From: Flavisolibacter tropicus
GTDB lineage: Bacteria; Bacteroidota; Bacteroidia; Chitinophagales; Chitinophagaceae
Assembly: GCF_001644645.1 (NCBI RefSeq)
Contig: NZ_CP011390.1
Span: 4,584,001-4,648,000, forward strand
Direction of reading: 5' to 3'
Length of the DNA stretch: 64,000 nt
Part shown: positions 17,441-25,865 of the stretch, in pieces
Layout: the number at the start of each line of letters is the position of its first letter
How positions within the stretch are numbered: position 1 is the stretch's first letter
Notes under the pieces: model-generated
What the model was told of the DNA's origin: nothing
The model's database searches: none
Seen by the model: only the letters and a program-made list of their open reading frames with translations
Translations under genes and position numbers: made by a program

Positions 17441-17814
17441 CACGTCTGACTAAGCGCTACATGCTTTGAAACCAAGTTTGCCAGGTCTTCAATTTTTACT
17501 GGCTTTGTTAGCACATCATCTGCACTGCAACCATCCAGTACAGCACGGGCATTGGAGGTATGGCTTACTAATAACAATACAGGTATGCCAATCGATTTCT
17601 TTAAATACTTACAAGTATCATAGGCATTAAAGCCCGGCAACTCGGGATTCACAATTACCACACCTACATGGTGTTGCTCAGCTTTTTCCACCAGCTCATT
17701 GGGGCTGTTCAATACTTGCACTTCAAAATCATGTTCTGTCAGGCCTGATTGTATACTAGACAGTACTTTTTCGTCATTATCACACACTAACACGGTTCTA
17801 TTAGGATCTGCCAT
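17440..17814 (-). CDS. Stand-alone receiver-domain protein lacking the phospho-acceptor Asp
   Basis: The product is 124 aa from ATG 17814; an in-frame GTG at 17889 would add 25 residues. It is a CheY-like fold only. The acidic site (LVCDNDEKV) and the conserved Lys (DVLTKPVKIEDL) are present, but the strand-3 acceptor position reads VVIVNPELPG, with Asn where phosphorylation normally occurs. It may therefore work as a constitutive or non-phosphorylatable pseudo-receiver. No kinase gene is adjacent; another stand-alone receiver gene diverges at 18140. Confidence 0.85.
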   Translation of the reverse strand: MADPNRTVLVCDNDEKVLSSIQSGLTEHDFEVQVLNSPNELVEKAEQHHVGVVIVNPELPGFNAYDTCKYLKKSIGIPVLLLVSHTSNARAVLDGCSADDVLTKPVKIEDLANLVSKHVALSQT

Positions 17815-18139
17815 AATACCTGGTTTATAGTATTTACCATGTACAATGGTTGTGCCGGCAGGTGCCTGCGACTGGGTATTTTCTGCCACGGAAAGGCGGC
17901 GTCAATCATATTTTCTATTGGATTGGCCTCTGCCGGCAAGGTAGGGATAGGGGCTAGCTCTATATTGAAATAAAGCGTCTAATGCTTTCCGGCAGGTGTG
18001 CATTTCTTTTATTGTTGGGGCTTGACTGGCTGCAGAAGATTCAATAGTTTTAATGTGCTAATGTCTATGGAATTCGTCACTAGACATCCAAGTATATGAA
18101 AGCCCTTGGCATTTAAATTGACAAAAAAAGGGTGTGAAC

Positions 18140-18577
18140 ATGAATGATACGACGATGAAACCATCTGTACTTTTGATAGATGATGATCCTGACGACCTGT
18201 TCTTTTTAACGGAAGCTTTTCAGCAGGTAGACGACAACTACTCATATGTGGAAGCTTATGATGGCGAGGCTGCCTTGACACTATTAAAGGATATGAAAAG
18301 CAGAAATGAGCAGCCGGCCTTAATAGTACTGGACATCAATATGCCCATATTATCGGGTACAGAACTCCTCACAATTTTTAAAGACAACCCCGATTATTAT
18401 AACATCCCCGTAGTGGTATTCACTACTTCTTCAAGTGCGCTCGACCGGCAATATTGCAGGCAATACCAGGTAGAGCTGATTACGAAACCCCAGAGCCATA
18501 AAGGGCTTTATGCGGTAGCTAAATATATGTTGCGTTACTGTCAGCCAGGGGTGGTTCCCTCTAAAGCGGCCAGTTGA
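18140..18577 (+). CDS. Single-domain response regulator
   Basis: The product is 145 aa from ATG 18140 (a GTG at 18134 is also in frame). It is a complete receiver: LLIDDDPDDLFFLTEAF acidic site, phospho-acceptor Asp in LIVLDINMPILSG, Thr in VVFTTSSSALD and Lys in LITKPQSHKG. There is no output domain, so it probably acts by protein-protein contact or in a phosphorelay, like Rcp1/CheY-type proteins. A small ORF follows 51 bp downstream. Confidence 0.9.
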   Translation: MNDTTMKPSVLLIDDDPDDLFFLTEAFQQVDDNYSYVEAYDGEAALTLLKDMKSRNEQPALIVLDINMPILSGTELLTIFKDNPDYYNIPVVVFTTSSSALDRQYCRQYQVELITKPQSHKGLYAVAKYMLRYCQPGVVPSKAAS

Positions 18578-18628
18578 AAATGCAGGGGCATAAAAGTTGT
18601 AATATTCTGGTTCGATAGTTTATTTCTT

Positions 18629-18820
18629 ATGCAGCACGAATTTGAGCACCTGAATTATTTTGAGCTACATGCCCTACTTATTGATAAGAACAAAGAATTT
18701 ACTAACGGAATTAAAGCTGGTAAAAACCATAGTGAGCTTCAGACTATCTACAATAGCATTAATGAAGTATATCGGGAACTTCGCGACCGGAAGGCTCAGC
18801 CAATAGCTATTAACAGTTAA
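18629..18820 (+). CDS. Small helical protein of unknown function
   Basis: The product is 63 aa, with ATG start and typical codon use, 51 bp after the receiver gene. It is charged and probably two helices (FELHALLIDKNKEFTNGI, then TIYNSINEVYRELRDRK). Its size and position recall small partners that follow receiver genes in Bacteroidota, but I recognise no family. It is probably real. Confidence 0.6.
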   Translation: MQHEFEHLNYFELHALLIDKNKEFTNGIKAGKNHSELQTIYNSINEVYRELRDRKAQPIAINS

Positions 18821-18903
18821 ATAGTTTGTTTTCCCCCGCTTAAGCCGTTTATTGGCGGCTAATACCTACTTTTGGAACTTTTCAGAAATTTAAAACGAGA
18901 GCT

Positions 18904-19662
18904 GTGCTTGCGATCATCCTATTTTTTGTATTGCATTGGTATTTATCGCTATTTGCCCAGTCCTTTTTTCATCACCGGTATGCCGCGCATAAGGCATTTA
19001 CGATGGGTAAAGGTTGGGAGCGCTTTTTCTTTATCTATTCTTACATCACGCAGGGCTCTTCTTACATGAGTCCCCGCGTGTACGGCATTATGCACCGTAT
19101 CCATCATGCGTATACGGATACGGAAGACGATCCGCATTCTCCGGCATATGATAAGAATATCATGGCCATGATGTGGCGTACCAGCATTACCTATGTAAAT
19201 ATTATGTATGGACGAATGGAGGTAGAAGAGCGTTTTACGAAAAATGTACCTAATTGGGGTTGGTTTGACCGCTGGGGCAATACCTGGTACTCGCGTATTT
19301 TATGGTCGGCTGTGTATATATGGTTTTATGTGGTGTTTGCTCCTTCGGCCTGGTGGTACCTGCTTATTCCTGTCCATATTGTTATGGGGCCTGTTCATGG
19401 GGTGATCATCAATTGGTTTGCACACAAGTACGGCCATGTAAACTTTGAAACGGATAATACTTCCAAAAACCTGTTCAAAGTAGATTGGTTAATGTTGGGC
19501 GAAGGGTATCACAACAATCATCACAAGTTTCCCTCCCGTACCAACTTTGCTGCTAAGAGGGGAGAGTTTGATCCTATCTATCCAGTTATTGTGTTATTGC
19601 TTAAGCTAAAGGTCATACGCGTGACGACAGTACCCGTAAAAGCACAATCGGTACATTCCTAA
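18904..19662 (+). CDS. Membrane fatty acid (acyl-CoA) desaturase
   Basis: The product is 252 aa from a GTG start that immediately precedes the conserved opening LHWYLSLFAQSFFHHRYAAH. The di-iron His boxes are FHHRYAAH, MHRIHHAYTD and YHNNHHKFP, in the order of delta-9-type desaturases, with hydrophobic spans between (about 1-20, 135-155, 160-185). It introduces a cis double bond into acyl chains at the inner membrane with O2 and a reductant, adjusting membrane fluidity. It is short compared with eukaryotic homologues because there is no cytochrome b5 domain. A strong terminator follows. Confidence 0.88.
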   Translation: MLAIILFFVLHWYLSLFAQSFFHHRYAAHKAFTMGKGWERFFFIYSYITQGSSYMSPRVYGIMHRIHHAYTDTEDDPHSPAYDKNIMAMMWRTSITYVNIMYGRMEVEERFTKNVPNWGWFDRWGNTWYSRILWSAVYIWFYVVFAPSAWWYLLIPVHIVMGPVHGVIINWFAHKYGHVNFETDNTSKNLFKVDWLMLGEGYHNNHHKFPSRTNFAAKRGEFDPIYPVIVLLLKLKVIRVTTVPVKAQSVHS

Positions 19663-19663
19663 T

Positions 19664-19700
19664 AAAAAAAGCGGCTCCCGAAACAGGAGCCGCTTTTTTT
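19664..19700 (+). terminator. Strong intrinsic terminator after the desaturase gene
   Basis: A stem of aaaaaaagcggctcc with ggagccgcttttttt and a 7-nt loop, ending in a T run, lies directly after the stop codon. Confidence 0.9.
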
Positions 19701-19744
19701 ATTGTCTGAGAAAAGATTCGTGTCAATAGTAGCTTATTAACAAG

Positions 19745-19860
19745 CGAGCTCTATTATTCACCATTCACTACCGACTCCATACTCATCACTCATTACTCAC
19801 CACTCACCATTGCCTTTCCTACTGTGGACTGTCGTCTGTCGACTTAACCCATCACTCATC
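19745..19860. repeat. 'cactcaccattcac' and 'gactgtcgtctgtcgac' dispersed repeats
   Basis: Runs of ttcaccattcactaccgact, catcactcattactcaccac and similar phrases are followed by actgtggactgtcgtctgtc (19821-19840) and cccatcactcatct. The same order of phrases occurs at 26401-26480, and the inverse order near 25925-26010. Confidence 0.65.
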
Positions 19861-19862
19861 TC

Positions 19863-20192
19863 CTAATGGTTAGAAACATACTTTAAACCAATGATAGAGC
19901 CAATCAATGTCGTTAGGAAGAAGATGCGCCATAATTGCGCTGGTTCCTTGAAGAAAAGGATACCAATAATAGCCGTTCCCGCAGCACCAATGCCTGTCCA
20001 TACAGCATAGGCTGTTCCCATAGGCAATGTAAGTGTAGCTCTATATAGTAGATACATACTTAAGGTCAGGGAAATAAAAAAGCCTGATAACCATACGATA
20101 TAAGCCGTGCCGGTTGCTTCTTTTGCTTTACTTAAACAAGTGGTGAATCCTACTTCAAAAAATCCGGCAATAATCAATATAAGCCAAGCCAT
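19863..20192 (-). CDS. SMR-family small multidrug / guanidinium efflux transporter
   Basis: The product is 109 aa, the normal length for the family. Four transmembrane helices are present. The essential Glu lies in helix 1 (ILIIAGFFEVGFTTCLSK). MGTAYAVWTGIGAAGTAIIG is the conserved helix-3 signature. These proton-coupled dimers export quaternary ammonium compounds, or guanidinium in the Gdx/SugE subfamily. The subfamily cannot be fixed without a tree. It stands alone, with dispersed repeats directly against its 3' end. Confidence 0.9.
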   Translation of the reverse strand: MAWLILIIAGFFEVGFTTCLSKAKEATGTAYIVWLSGFFISLTLSMYLLYRATLTLPMGTAYAVWTGIGAAGTAIIGILFFKEPAQLWRIFFLTTLIGSIIGLKYVSNH

Positions 20193-20401
20193 AACAATGT
20201 GTTTGGGTTAAACCGGTAAAGATATCAGCTCTTCCATATGTTGGGCTGTTAATTTTAAAAAGATGTCATACTCATTCGCTTAGGACAGGGGCTTGCTCAC
20301 ACCCTTAAACTTGCTCTAATTATTTGCGCCTAACGTTTAACTGGCATCATTCCTGTGCGATTTTTTAGGTAACCCGATTTGTTGTTTTAAAACATATGCT
20401 T

Positions 20402-20641
20402 ATGAAAGATGCTGACAACCATCCTGGCGAACGTGGCGTGGATGCCGGGAGCTCCGGCCGGCAAAAAAAGACAAACGGTAAGCGTGGAAATGCTGCTCCC
20501 CATACGCTGGTGAGTAATGAACCAAAAGCAGTCCGTTCTCAAGAAGAAGATTCAAAGAGGCACCAGGTAGTAAAAGAGAATAAGAGAAGTTCGAGACCTT
20601 CCACGGGGCCTGAGGATTGGGGCGGATATAATGGATATTAG
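20402..20641 (+). CDS. Small disordered hydrophilic protein
   Basis: About 79 aa from ATG 20402 (or 81 aa from ATG 20396). Extremely polar and rich in Lys, Arg, Gly, Ser and Glu, with no hydrophobic core, for example SSGRQKKTNGKRGNAAPHTL. It ends EDWGGYNGY. It is probably an intrinsically disordered protein; whether it is expressed is uncertain, but a terminator-like hairpin follows and no other gene occupies the stretch. Confidence 0.45.
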   Translation: MKDADNHPGERGVDAGSSGRQKKTNGKRGNAAPHTLVSNEPKAVRSQEEDSKRHQVVKENKRSSRPSTGPEDWGGYNGY

Positions 20642-20708
20642 CGTAATTCGAAAACGTATTGAATGATCTTGGTTTTGAGTAAGTTAACGCCTGATCGTTT
20701 GAAATCAT

Positions 20709-20736
20709 AAGGCCCCACATCAGCGGAGCCTTTTTT
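20709..20736. terminator. Hairpin terminator between 20402 and 20753 genes
   Basis: aaggc(cc) pairs with (gga)gcctt, followed by a T run; on the other strand ccccaca pairs with tgtgggg. It lies between convergent genes. Confidence 0.6.
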
Positions 20737-20752
20737 GTGGGGGATGTGTGTA

Positions 20753-21058
20753 TCAAGTAGCTTTTAGGTGTAAATACTCTGAAATGGCTTTGTTAGTACA
20801 GTTTATCAGCTCATCGGTAAGTGGCGATGAAAAATGCTGAGCTGTGGCCAACGGTTTAGCCAGGTTGAAAACAAGTTTCCCATCCGGCAAAAGAGACTGT
20901 AAATCCTTATCTGTATAACGTACCTGGCAATATGAGTCTCGACCTTCTTGCCATATACTCACTAATGCCGTATACAGTTGTTGGTGGAATGTGATATTGA
21001 TCGAAAACAGTCTTGTCACCGGCCTTCCATTTATCAGTTCAGGAAAGTTATAAAACAA
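20753..21058 (-). CDS. Small cytoplasmic protein of unknown function
   Basis: The product is 101 aa with no signal or membrane helix. Mixed alpha/beta composition, with a hydrophobic core pattern (FSINITFHQQLYTALVSIW) and a C-terminal helix (TDELINCTNKAISEYLHL). Codon use and the absence of overlap suggest it is genuine. No family is recognised. Confidence 0.6.
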   Translation of the reverse strand: MFYNFPELINGRPVTRLFSINITFHQQLYTALVSIWQEGRDSYCQVRYTDKDLQSLLPDGKLVFNLAKPLATAQHFSSPLTDELINCTNKAISEYLHLKAT

Positions 21059-21197
21059 GGCAGGGTTTTAGGGAAGAGGTTATTAACATCCAATAATGGA
21101 CGGTAATAATACAGCGAATAAAAGGGGTGTGAATAAATAGTGGCCATAAAAATAATGATTGAGTTAAGCGAATGCATTATCTGTAGAGAATCATACT

Positions 21198-21249
21198 ACT
21201 CATAAAACAATAAACCCCAGCAATTGCTGGGGTTTATTGTTTTATGAGT
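21198..21249. terminator. Perfect 52-bp palindrome, probable bidirectional terminator
   Basis: Each arm reads ACTCATAAAACAATAAACCC then CAGC, with a central AATT. Every base pairs. It lies 21 bp beyond the stop of the protease gene (minus strand), and its T-rich ends fit termination in either direction. Confidence 0.8.
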
Positions 21250-21269
21250 GTAGCGAGTAGAGCTTCGCC

Positions 21270-22433
21270 TTATTGATCCTTAAATAACTCAAGTGCGTGT
21301 TTAGCCACAATGCCAAAGTTAAATCCTTGTGCTTCGTCAAAACCCGCATAGTTTACGGCAATCAACTGGCCACAATCATTAATGACAGGAGAGCCGCTAG
21401 CACCGTGTGTAGAAGTAATGTTGTATTGAAGCGAAGTGCCGTCAGATTCTTTATTGATCTGGCCTTCATAGATCTGTACACGAATACCTTTTTTAGTAGA
21501 AGCCAGAGTGGTTCCCATAGGATAGCCTAGCATATATGCTTTTGTGCCTGGTTTAATATTCTGGTCTGCAGTGCTGGCACTGTCTAAATGGATAAAGTCT
21601 GTTACCTGCTTAGGTAGCTTTTTGTCCTTGGTTTGTACCAGGGCTACATCAATAGCATTATCGGAAGACAGGTTGATTACTTTACACGGAATGATACTGG
21701 AAGGAGATATTTCAGTGCCGTGCATGGCTATGTAAACCCGTACACGCTTTGGCGTGATCTTGATGTCAGATTGTGTGATATAGGCAACGTCATCAGATGG
21801 TTCTGCTGGTTCATGGCTTTCCTGCGTAGCTTGGGTCACCATGTCAGAGACTGATTCCCCGTCAGTTGTGCCTTGCGTAGTGTCCGTTACTTCTGTTGAG
21901 GCTGCATCCGTAGCTTCCTCTTCGCCATCGCCTTCATAATCCTGGTAACGGCTTTCCCAGTTGTTTATTAAAAACGATTTGATAGCGTTTGGAGCAATTT
22001 CAGCTTTTACAAAATAAGTAAGGGAGTTGGCTAAAGAGGTAGATTCTTCATTATAACTCCAAGGTTCTACTACGTGTTTGTTTGTAATTAACTGCCCATT
22101 ATTTGATACGAAAAAGGAGGTGCCGCTTACTGAAATTGGAGAGTTGTATTCATTGTATAAGGCCCAGTCGCCATTTATGTTCAAGGTGAAAGCAACTGGT
22201 GCCGAACCTTTTATGGATGCTTCATAAACATACTCTGTGAAAATAATGGGAACGGCAAACTTGTATTTATCATAAATAGATGTCTGATTAAGATTGCAGG
22301 TCATGGCTGGTGCATCTCCTTTGAACCAGTTGCTTTTCGCATACCAACCCATGCTAGCTACTGCTATAGCCAGTACGCTTGCAATGATGATGATTTTGGA
22401 TCTGTTAGGGTTTGTTTTGGTTTGTGTTTCCAT
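21270..22433 (-). CDS. Membrane-anchored trypsin-like (S1C) serine protease
   Basis: The product is 387 aa. One N-terminal transmembrane helix (residues 13-30, IIIIASVLAIAVASMGW) anchors a domain outside the membrane. The catalytic triad is visible: His in GQLITNKHVVEP (~120), Asp in SSDNAIDVALVQT (~265) and Ser in STHGASGSPVINDCG (~350). A roughly 60-residue acidic, Thr/Ser-rich insert (around 165-225) is unusual. No PDZ domain follows, unlike DegP/HtrA. It probably acts in the periplasm in quality control or signalling; the substrate is unknown. Confidence 0.85.
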   Translation of the reverse strand: METQTKTNPNRSKIIIIASVLAIAVASMGWYAKSNWFKGDAPAMTCNLNQTSIYDKYKFAVPIIFTEYVYEASIKGSAPVAFTLNINGDWALYNEYNSPISVSGTSFFVSNNGQLITNKHVVEPWSYNEESTSLANSLTYFVKAEIAPNAIKSFLINNWESRYQDYEGDGEEEATDAASTEVTDTTQGTTDGESVSDMVTQATQESHEPAEPSDDVAYITQSDIKITPKRVRVYIAMHGTEISPSSIIPCKVINLSSDNAIDVALVQTKDKKLPKQVTDFIHLDSASTADQNIKPGTKAYMLGYPMGTTLASTKKGIRVQIYEGQINKESDGTSLQYNITSTHGASGSPVINDCGQLIAVNYAGFDEAQGFNFGIVAKHALELFKDQ

Positions 22434-22749
22434 ATAAGGATAAATGTTTTGACCTAATAGTTACTACTGCTGAGTTTTCTTTTTCATAACCCAGTAGTGT
22501 TACAAAGATTAGATGCGGGTACTACAAATTGACTTGAAAATGGTATGAATTGGAGAATATGCTGTACGTGTTACCAAAATACTTTGATCAGTGACCAGGT
22601 ATTGCTGGTTTAGCAAATAGTGTGTTCCTGCACCCTGAAAATTGTTGTACCGAAATGTTGGCAATTCTACTTGGTAGCAAGGAATTTAGGGCATAGTCAG
22701 CTGTTGTAATGGCTATTGAAAATAGGTAAATTAGCAGTCAACTGCTGTT
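22434..22749. other. Divergent intergenic region, nothing recognised
   Basis: 316 bp separate the protease gene and a receiver gene that diverge from here. It is AT-rich, with no repeat phrase, no ORF and no clear RNA structure. It must hold both promoters; a taaattag near 22728 could be the -7 element for the receiver gene. Confidence 0.35.
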
Positions 22750-23157
22750 ATGACAACCAATTCTAAAAAAGTGCTTTGTGTGGATGATGATGAGGATGAC
22801 CAGTTGATCGTTTCAGAAACCATACTGGAAATCGATGACTCGATAGAAGTAGCTACTGCTTTGAATGGTCATGAGGCCTTGGCATTTCTTGATCAGGCTA
22901 AAGCCAATGACGACTTACCCTGCCTGATCATCATGGATATTAATATGCCCTTAATGGATGGTAAACAGGCACTTGTTGAAATTAAAAAGGATAAAGAGTT
23001 GGACCAGGTTCCAATAGTAATGTTTACCACTTCGTCTAGCCAGTTGGATATGGCCTTTTGCGAAAAGTATGGCGTGGAGTTTATTACTAAGCCAATCAAT
23101 ATGCAAGACTTTCGCAGTACGGTACAAAAACTACTAAGCCTACGCGCTGCGCCATAG
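22750..23157 (+). CDS. Single-domain response regulator
   Basis: The product is 135 aa and is a complete CheY-like receiver: VLCVDDDEDDQLIVSETIL, acceptor Asp in LIIMDINMPLMDG, Thr/Ser in VMFTTSSSQLD and Lys in FITKPINMQDF. It is close in sequence to the receiver at 18140 (both have DDDxDD, FTTSSS and TKP), so the two are paralogues. No output domain and no adjacent kinase are present. Confidence 0.92.
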   Translation: MTTNSKKVLCVDDDEDDQLIVSETILEIDDSIEVATALNGHEALAFLDQAKANDDLPCLIIMDINMPLMDGKQALVEIKKDKELDQVPIVMFTTSSSQLDMAFCEKYGVEFITKPINMQDFRSTVQKLLSLRAAP

Positions 23158-23336
23158 AGTCAATAAGTAGTTGACAGCCTCAGAATAGCTAAAGTATAAG
23201 TGCGTTTGAACAAATTCGTTATGTAGTAGCCCAACAGTTTTTTGTTTTAAAGATCTACAGCTCATTGGGCTGTTGTACCCACTCGGATTTCCTATTTGGA
23301 ATTTGTGATTTTGATTTTCTTATTTTGGCTTTATTC

Positions 23337-23759
23337 CTACTGATTATTTGGGTAAAAGCTGGATAACCAGTAACCCACAACCTGGTTCAGCAGTTGTTGC
23401 ATTTCGTTAATTGTGCCTGGTTTTTGAAAGAAACCTTGCACGGCCATATGATATGCTTTTTCTACAGCATGCTTTTCGGCGTGAGTAGTATAGTAGATAA
23501 AAGGAATGCACTTTTGTGCCAGGGATTCATTTTTATTGATTTCATCCTTCAGTTCCAGACCATTCATCACGGGCATGTTGATGTCGCAAATGATCAAAAA
23601 AGGATGGTCAATGGTTTCTGTCAGATAATCAAGAGCTTCTTTGCCATTACTGAAGAATTTCAATTCATTGGTTACACCATTTAGCTGTAATACATCGGCT
23701 ATTACCTCTTGATCTTCCAGATCATCTTCAACAATAATAATGGGTCCTGTCTTTGCCAT
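23337..23759 (-). CDS. Single-domain response regulator
   Basis: The product is 140 aa. Receiver motifs: IIVEDDLEDQEVIADVLQ, acceptor Asp in LIICDINMPVMNG, Thr in IYYTTHAEKHAVE and Lys in GFFQKPGTINEM. It follows the receiver at 23773 in the same orientation with a 13-bp gap, so two stand-alone receivers are co-transcribed. This suggests a phosphorelay in which both compete for or exchange phosphate (inference). Confidence 0.92.
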   Translation of the reverse strand: MAKTGPIIIVEDDLEDQEVIADVLQLNGVTNELKFFSNGKEALDYLTETIDHPFLIICDINMPVMNGLELKDEINKNESLAQKCIPFIYYTTHAEKHAVEKAYHMAVQGFFQKPGTINEMQQLLNQVVGYWLSSFYPNNQ

Positions 23760-23772
23760 AAATAATGAGGTA

Positions 23773-24264
23773 TTATTCTTCGGTTTTATTTACAGTAAAA
23801 GGAAGGTAAGTACCATTTACACAGTATTGTTTTGTAATGGCTGCTGGGTTGCTCCAGTCAAAAGATAGAATGGTTTGCATAGCCAGTTTCAAATCGTCAT
23901 AGCTATTGGGCTTTGATAAGAAAAGGTGTGCGCCCATTTCATAGGCAACGTCAATATTGTACTCGCGATTGGTACTGCTGAATACAACAATGGGAAGCTC
24001 TTTGGTAGTAGGGTTGTTACGAATTTCTTTTAAGCATTCAAGCCCATTCTTACGTGGCATCTCCAGGTCAAGAAAAAGAAAGTCAGGGACAAAGTGATTA
24101 AATAGAGATAAAAGCTCCTGTCCATCCTTTACAGAGGTCACACTTTTAGATGGTGCCACCTCGTGTAAAACATCTTCCAGAAAGAGACGGTCATCACTGT
24201 CATCGTCAGCTACAATGATGGATTGAATGTACATATCATTCTTCACAGCACTGTCAACACTCAT
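23773..24264 (-). CDS. Single-domain response regulator
   Basis: The product is 163 aa from ATG 24264 (ATG 24234 is an alternative that removes ten residues). Receiver motifs: IIVADDDSDDRLFLEDVLHE, acceptor Asp in FLFLDLEMPRKNG, Ser/Thr in VVFSSTNREYN and Lys in LFLSKPNSYDDL. A C-terminal extension of about 25 residues goes beyond the domain. It is the first gene of a two-receiver operon. Confidence 0.92.
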   Translation of the reverse strand: MSVDSAVKNDMYIQSIIVADDDSDDRLFLEDVLHEVAPSKSVTSVKDGQELLSLFNHFVPDFLFLDLEMPRKNGLECLKEIRNNPTTKELPIVVFSSTNREYNIDVAYEMGAHLFLSKPNSYDDLKLAMQTILSFDWSNPAAITKQYCVNGTYLPFTVNKTEE

Positions 24265-24835
24265 GGTTAAGAATTTCGTTAGGGCCTAAGGTTTACAAAT
24301 ATAATAGAAAATGAGTTGGTGTTGCTGGCTAGACTTCCAAGTCTGAAGGTAACGCACCCGTCTGTCGTTTGCAATAGTAAGCAAAAGCTCAGCCACTCTT
24401 TTACTGTTAAGACAATAGCTATTTCAGGTGAAAAGGCACTTACATGGGTAAATAGTATAGAATTAGTTACCCATTTCAAAAGTTGAGAAAGAAGATGCAA
24501 TAGTGTTGTAGTGGATAGTTCAATCCTGATCTGATTGCATGAAAAGAAGCCAGCTAACTGGATATAGCTGCTATACTGGAATAGCGAGTGTTTGATAAAC
24601 AAGTTATAGAAACTAGCAAAGTGCGCATACACAAAGACGTATTGGTGAGCTCACCTGCCTTAAATATTCTATTCGTACAATAAACTAGGGCATACAACGG
24701 CCTGTTCAATAAGTGCTGGGAAACCTATCAAGCCTTCTGGCCAGCCTTAATAGCGACTCTAATTCATACAGCTACTAATAAATTCAATTGCTGTAGAACA
24801 AATGGCTATTGGGTTTATTAATGGATAATAACGAA
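24265..24835. other. 571-bp gap without a convincing gene
   Basis: It lies between the start of the receiver operon and the 3' end of the hydrolase gene. Open frames here have poor composition and no family resemblance. It contains no phrase repeats and no obvious hairpin terminator. Confidence 0.4.
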
Positions 24836-25714
24836 TCAATAATGCGACCGTTGCGCTGGCGTAGCTATTTTCTTAGCGCCAGCTGAACAGAAATCGACCA
24901 AGTCCTGGTTCAGCCGGGTTCGGTGCGTATAGAACAGGCCGTGCGGGGCGCCGCTATATACAATGAATTGGCTTTCTGGTATCATGCGGGCCGTACGTTC
25001 ACTACTCACCTCTATGGGTACTGTTTTATCATCGTCGCCATGGATAATTAGTGTCGGTACGCTTATAGCTTCTACATCGCTACGGAAATCAGTTTGTGCA
25101 AAGGCCATCGCACACTGTTGGGTAGATCTTGGCGATGCTACAGCTGCCAGCATGTGGTAGTATTGTAATAAAGCGGAACTTACAGGATGGTTTACTAAAC
25201 TTACGCTAAAGAACTTTTTGCCAAAATCTTCTAAGAAAGCCATCCGGTCATCTTTCATTTTGGTAAGCATGTCAGCAAAAACAGACTCGTCAACACCATC
25301 TGGATTATCAGCTGTTTTCAGCAGGTAAGGTGTTACGGCGCTAACCAGAACAAGCCGGGAAACACGGCTGTTGCCATAACGGTTTAAATAACGCACGGCT
25401 TCTCCGCCACCCATGGAAAATCCTACAAGTACCGCATCTCTAAGATCCAGTTGTTCTATAACTGCATTCAGGTCTTCAGTCAAAGTATCGTAATCGTAGC
25501 CATCCCATGGTTTGCTAGATTTACCAAAGCCTCGTCGGTCGTATTTGATCACACGCAGACCGGCATTCACCAGGTCGTCGAGTTGGTATTCCCACATATC
25601 CTTGCTCAGTGGCCAGCCATGTATCAACACCACAGGGCGGCCTTTTCCATAATCCTTATACGAAAGTTGAATTTCCTCGCCTGTGTTAGAATCGTTTCTA
25701 GTAATGTACTTCAT
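24836..25714 (-). CDS. Alpha/beta hydrolase (non-heme chloroperoxidase-like)
   Basis: The product is 292 aa from ATG 25714, beginning MKYITRNDSNTGEEIQLSYK; the upstream frame to 25768 is non-homologous. Fold landmarks: oxyanion HGWPLSKDMWEYQ, YDRRGFGKSSKPWDGYDYD, nucleophile elbow GFSMGGGEAV (Ser ~97), acid IIHGDDDKTVPIE and the terminal catalytic His in APHGLFYTHR. The signature matches the cofactor-free haloperoxidase/esterase group. The physiological substrate is unknown. It is a single gene; its upstream side opens into a large repeat field. Confidence 0.9.
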   Translation of the reverse strand: MKYITRNDSNTGEEIQLSYKDYGKGRPVVLIHGWPLSKDMWEYQLDDLVNAGLRVIKYDRRGFGKSSKPWDGYDYDTLTEDLNAVIEQLDLRDAVLVGFSMGGGEAVRYLNRYGNSRVSRLVLVSAVTPYLLKTADNPDGVDESVFADMLTKMKDDRMAFLEDFGKKFFSVSLVNHPVSSALLQYYHMLAAVASPRSTQQCAMAFAQTDFRSDVEAISVPTLIIHGDDDKTVPIEVSSERTARMIPESQFIVYSGAPHGLFYTHRTRLNQDLVDFCSAGAKKIATPAQRSHY

Positions 25715-25865
25715 TATATATGGTTTAAGGGTTAAAAGGAAAACAATACAGGGCAGGAATGGTTGCACTCAACGGCTAATCAAGGAAAAGAAAATGCTTC
25801 AAAACGCACACCAGAAATCTTTTATATCAAGCGAAGTGACTGAGTTTGGGATGGCAGATTTCTGA

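Noticed and set aside
24279..24632. Open reading frame of 117 codons on the minus strand
   Set aside because: Odd composition (rich in Phe, Ser, Leu), directly upstream of a receiver gene, and no recognisable family.
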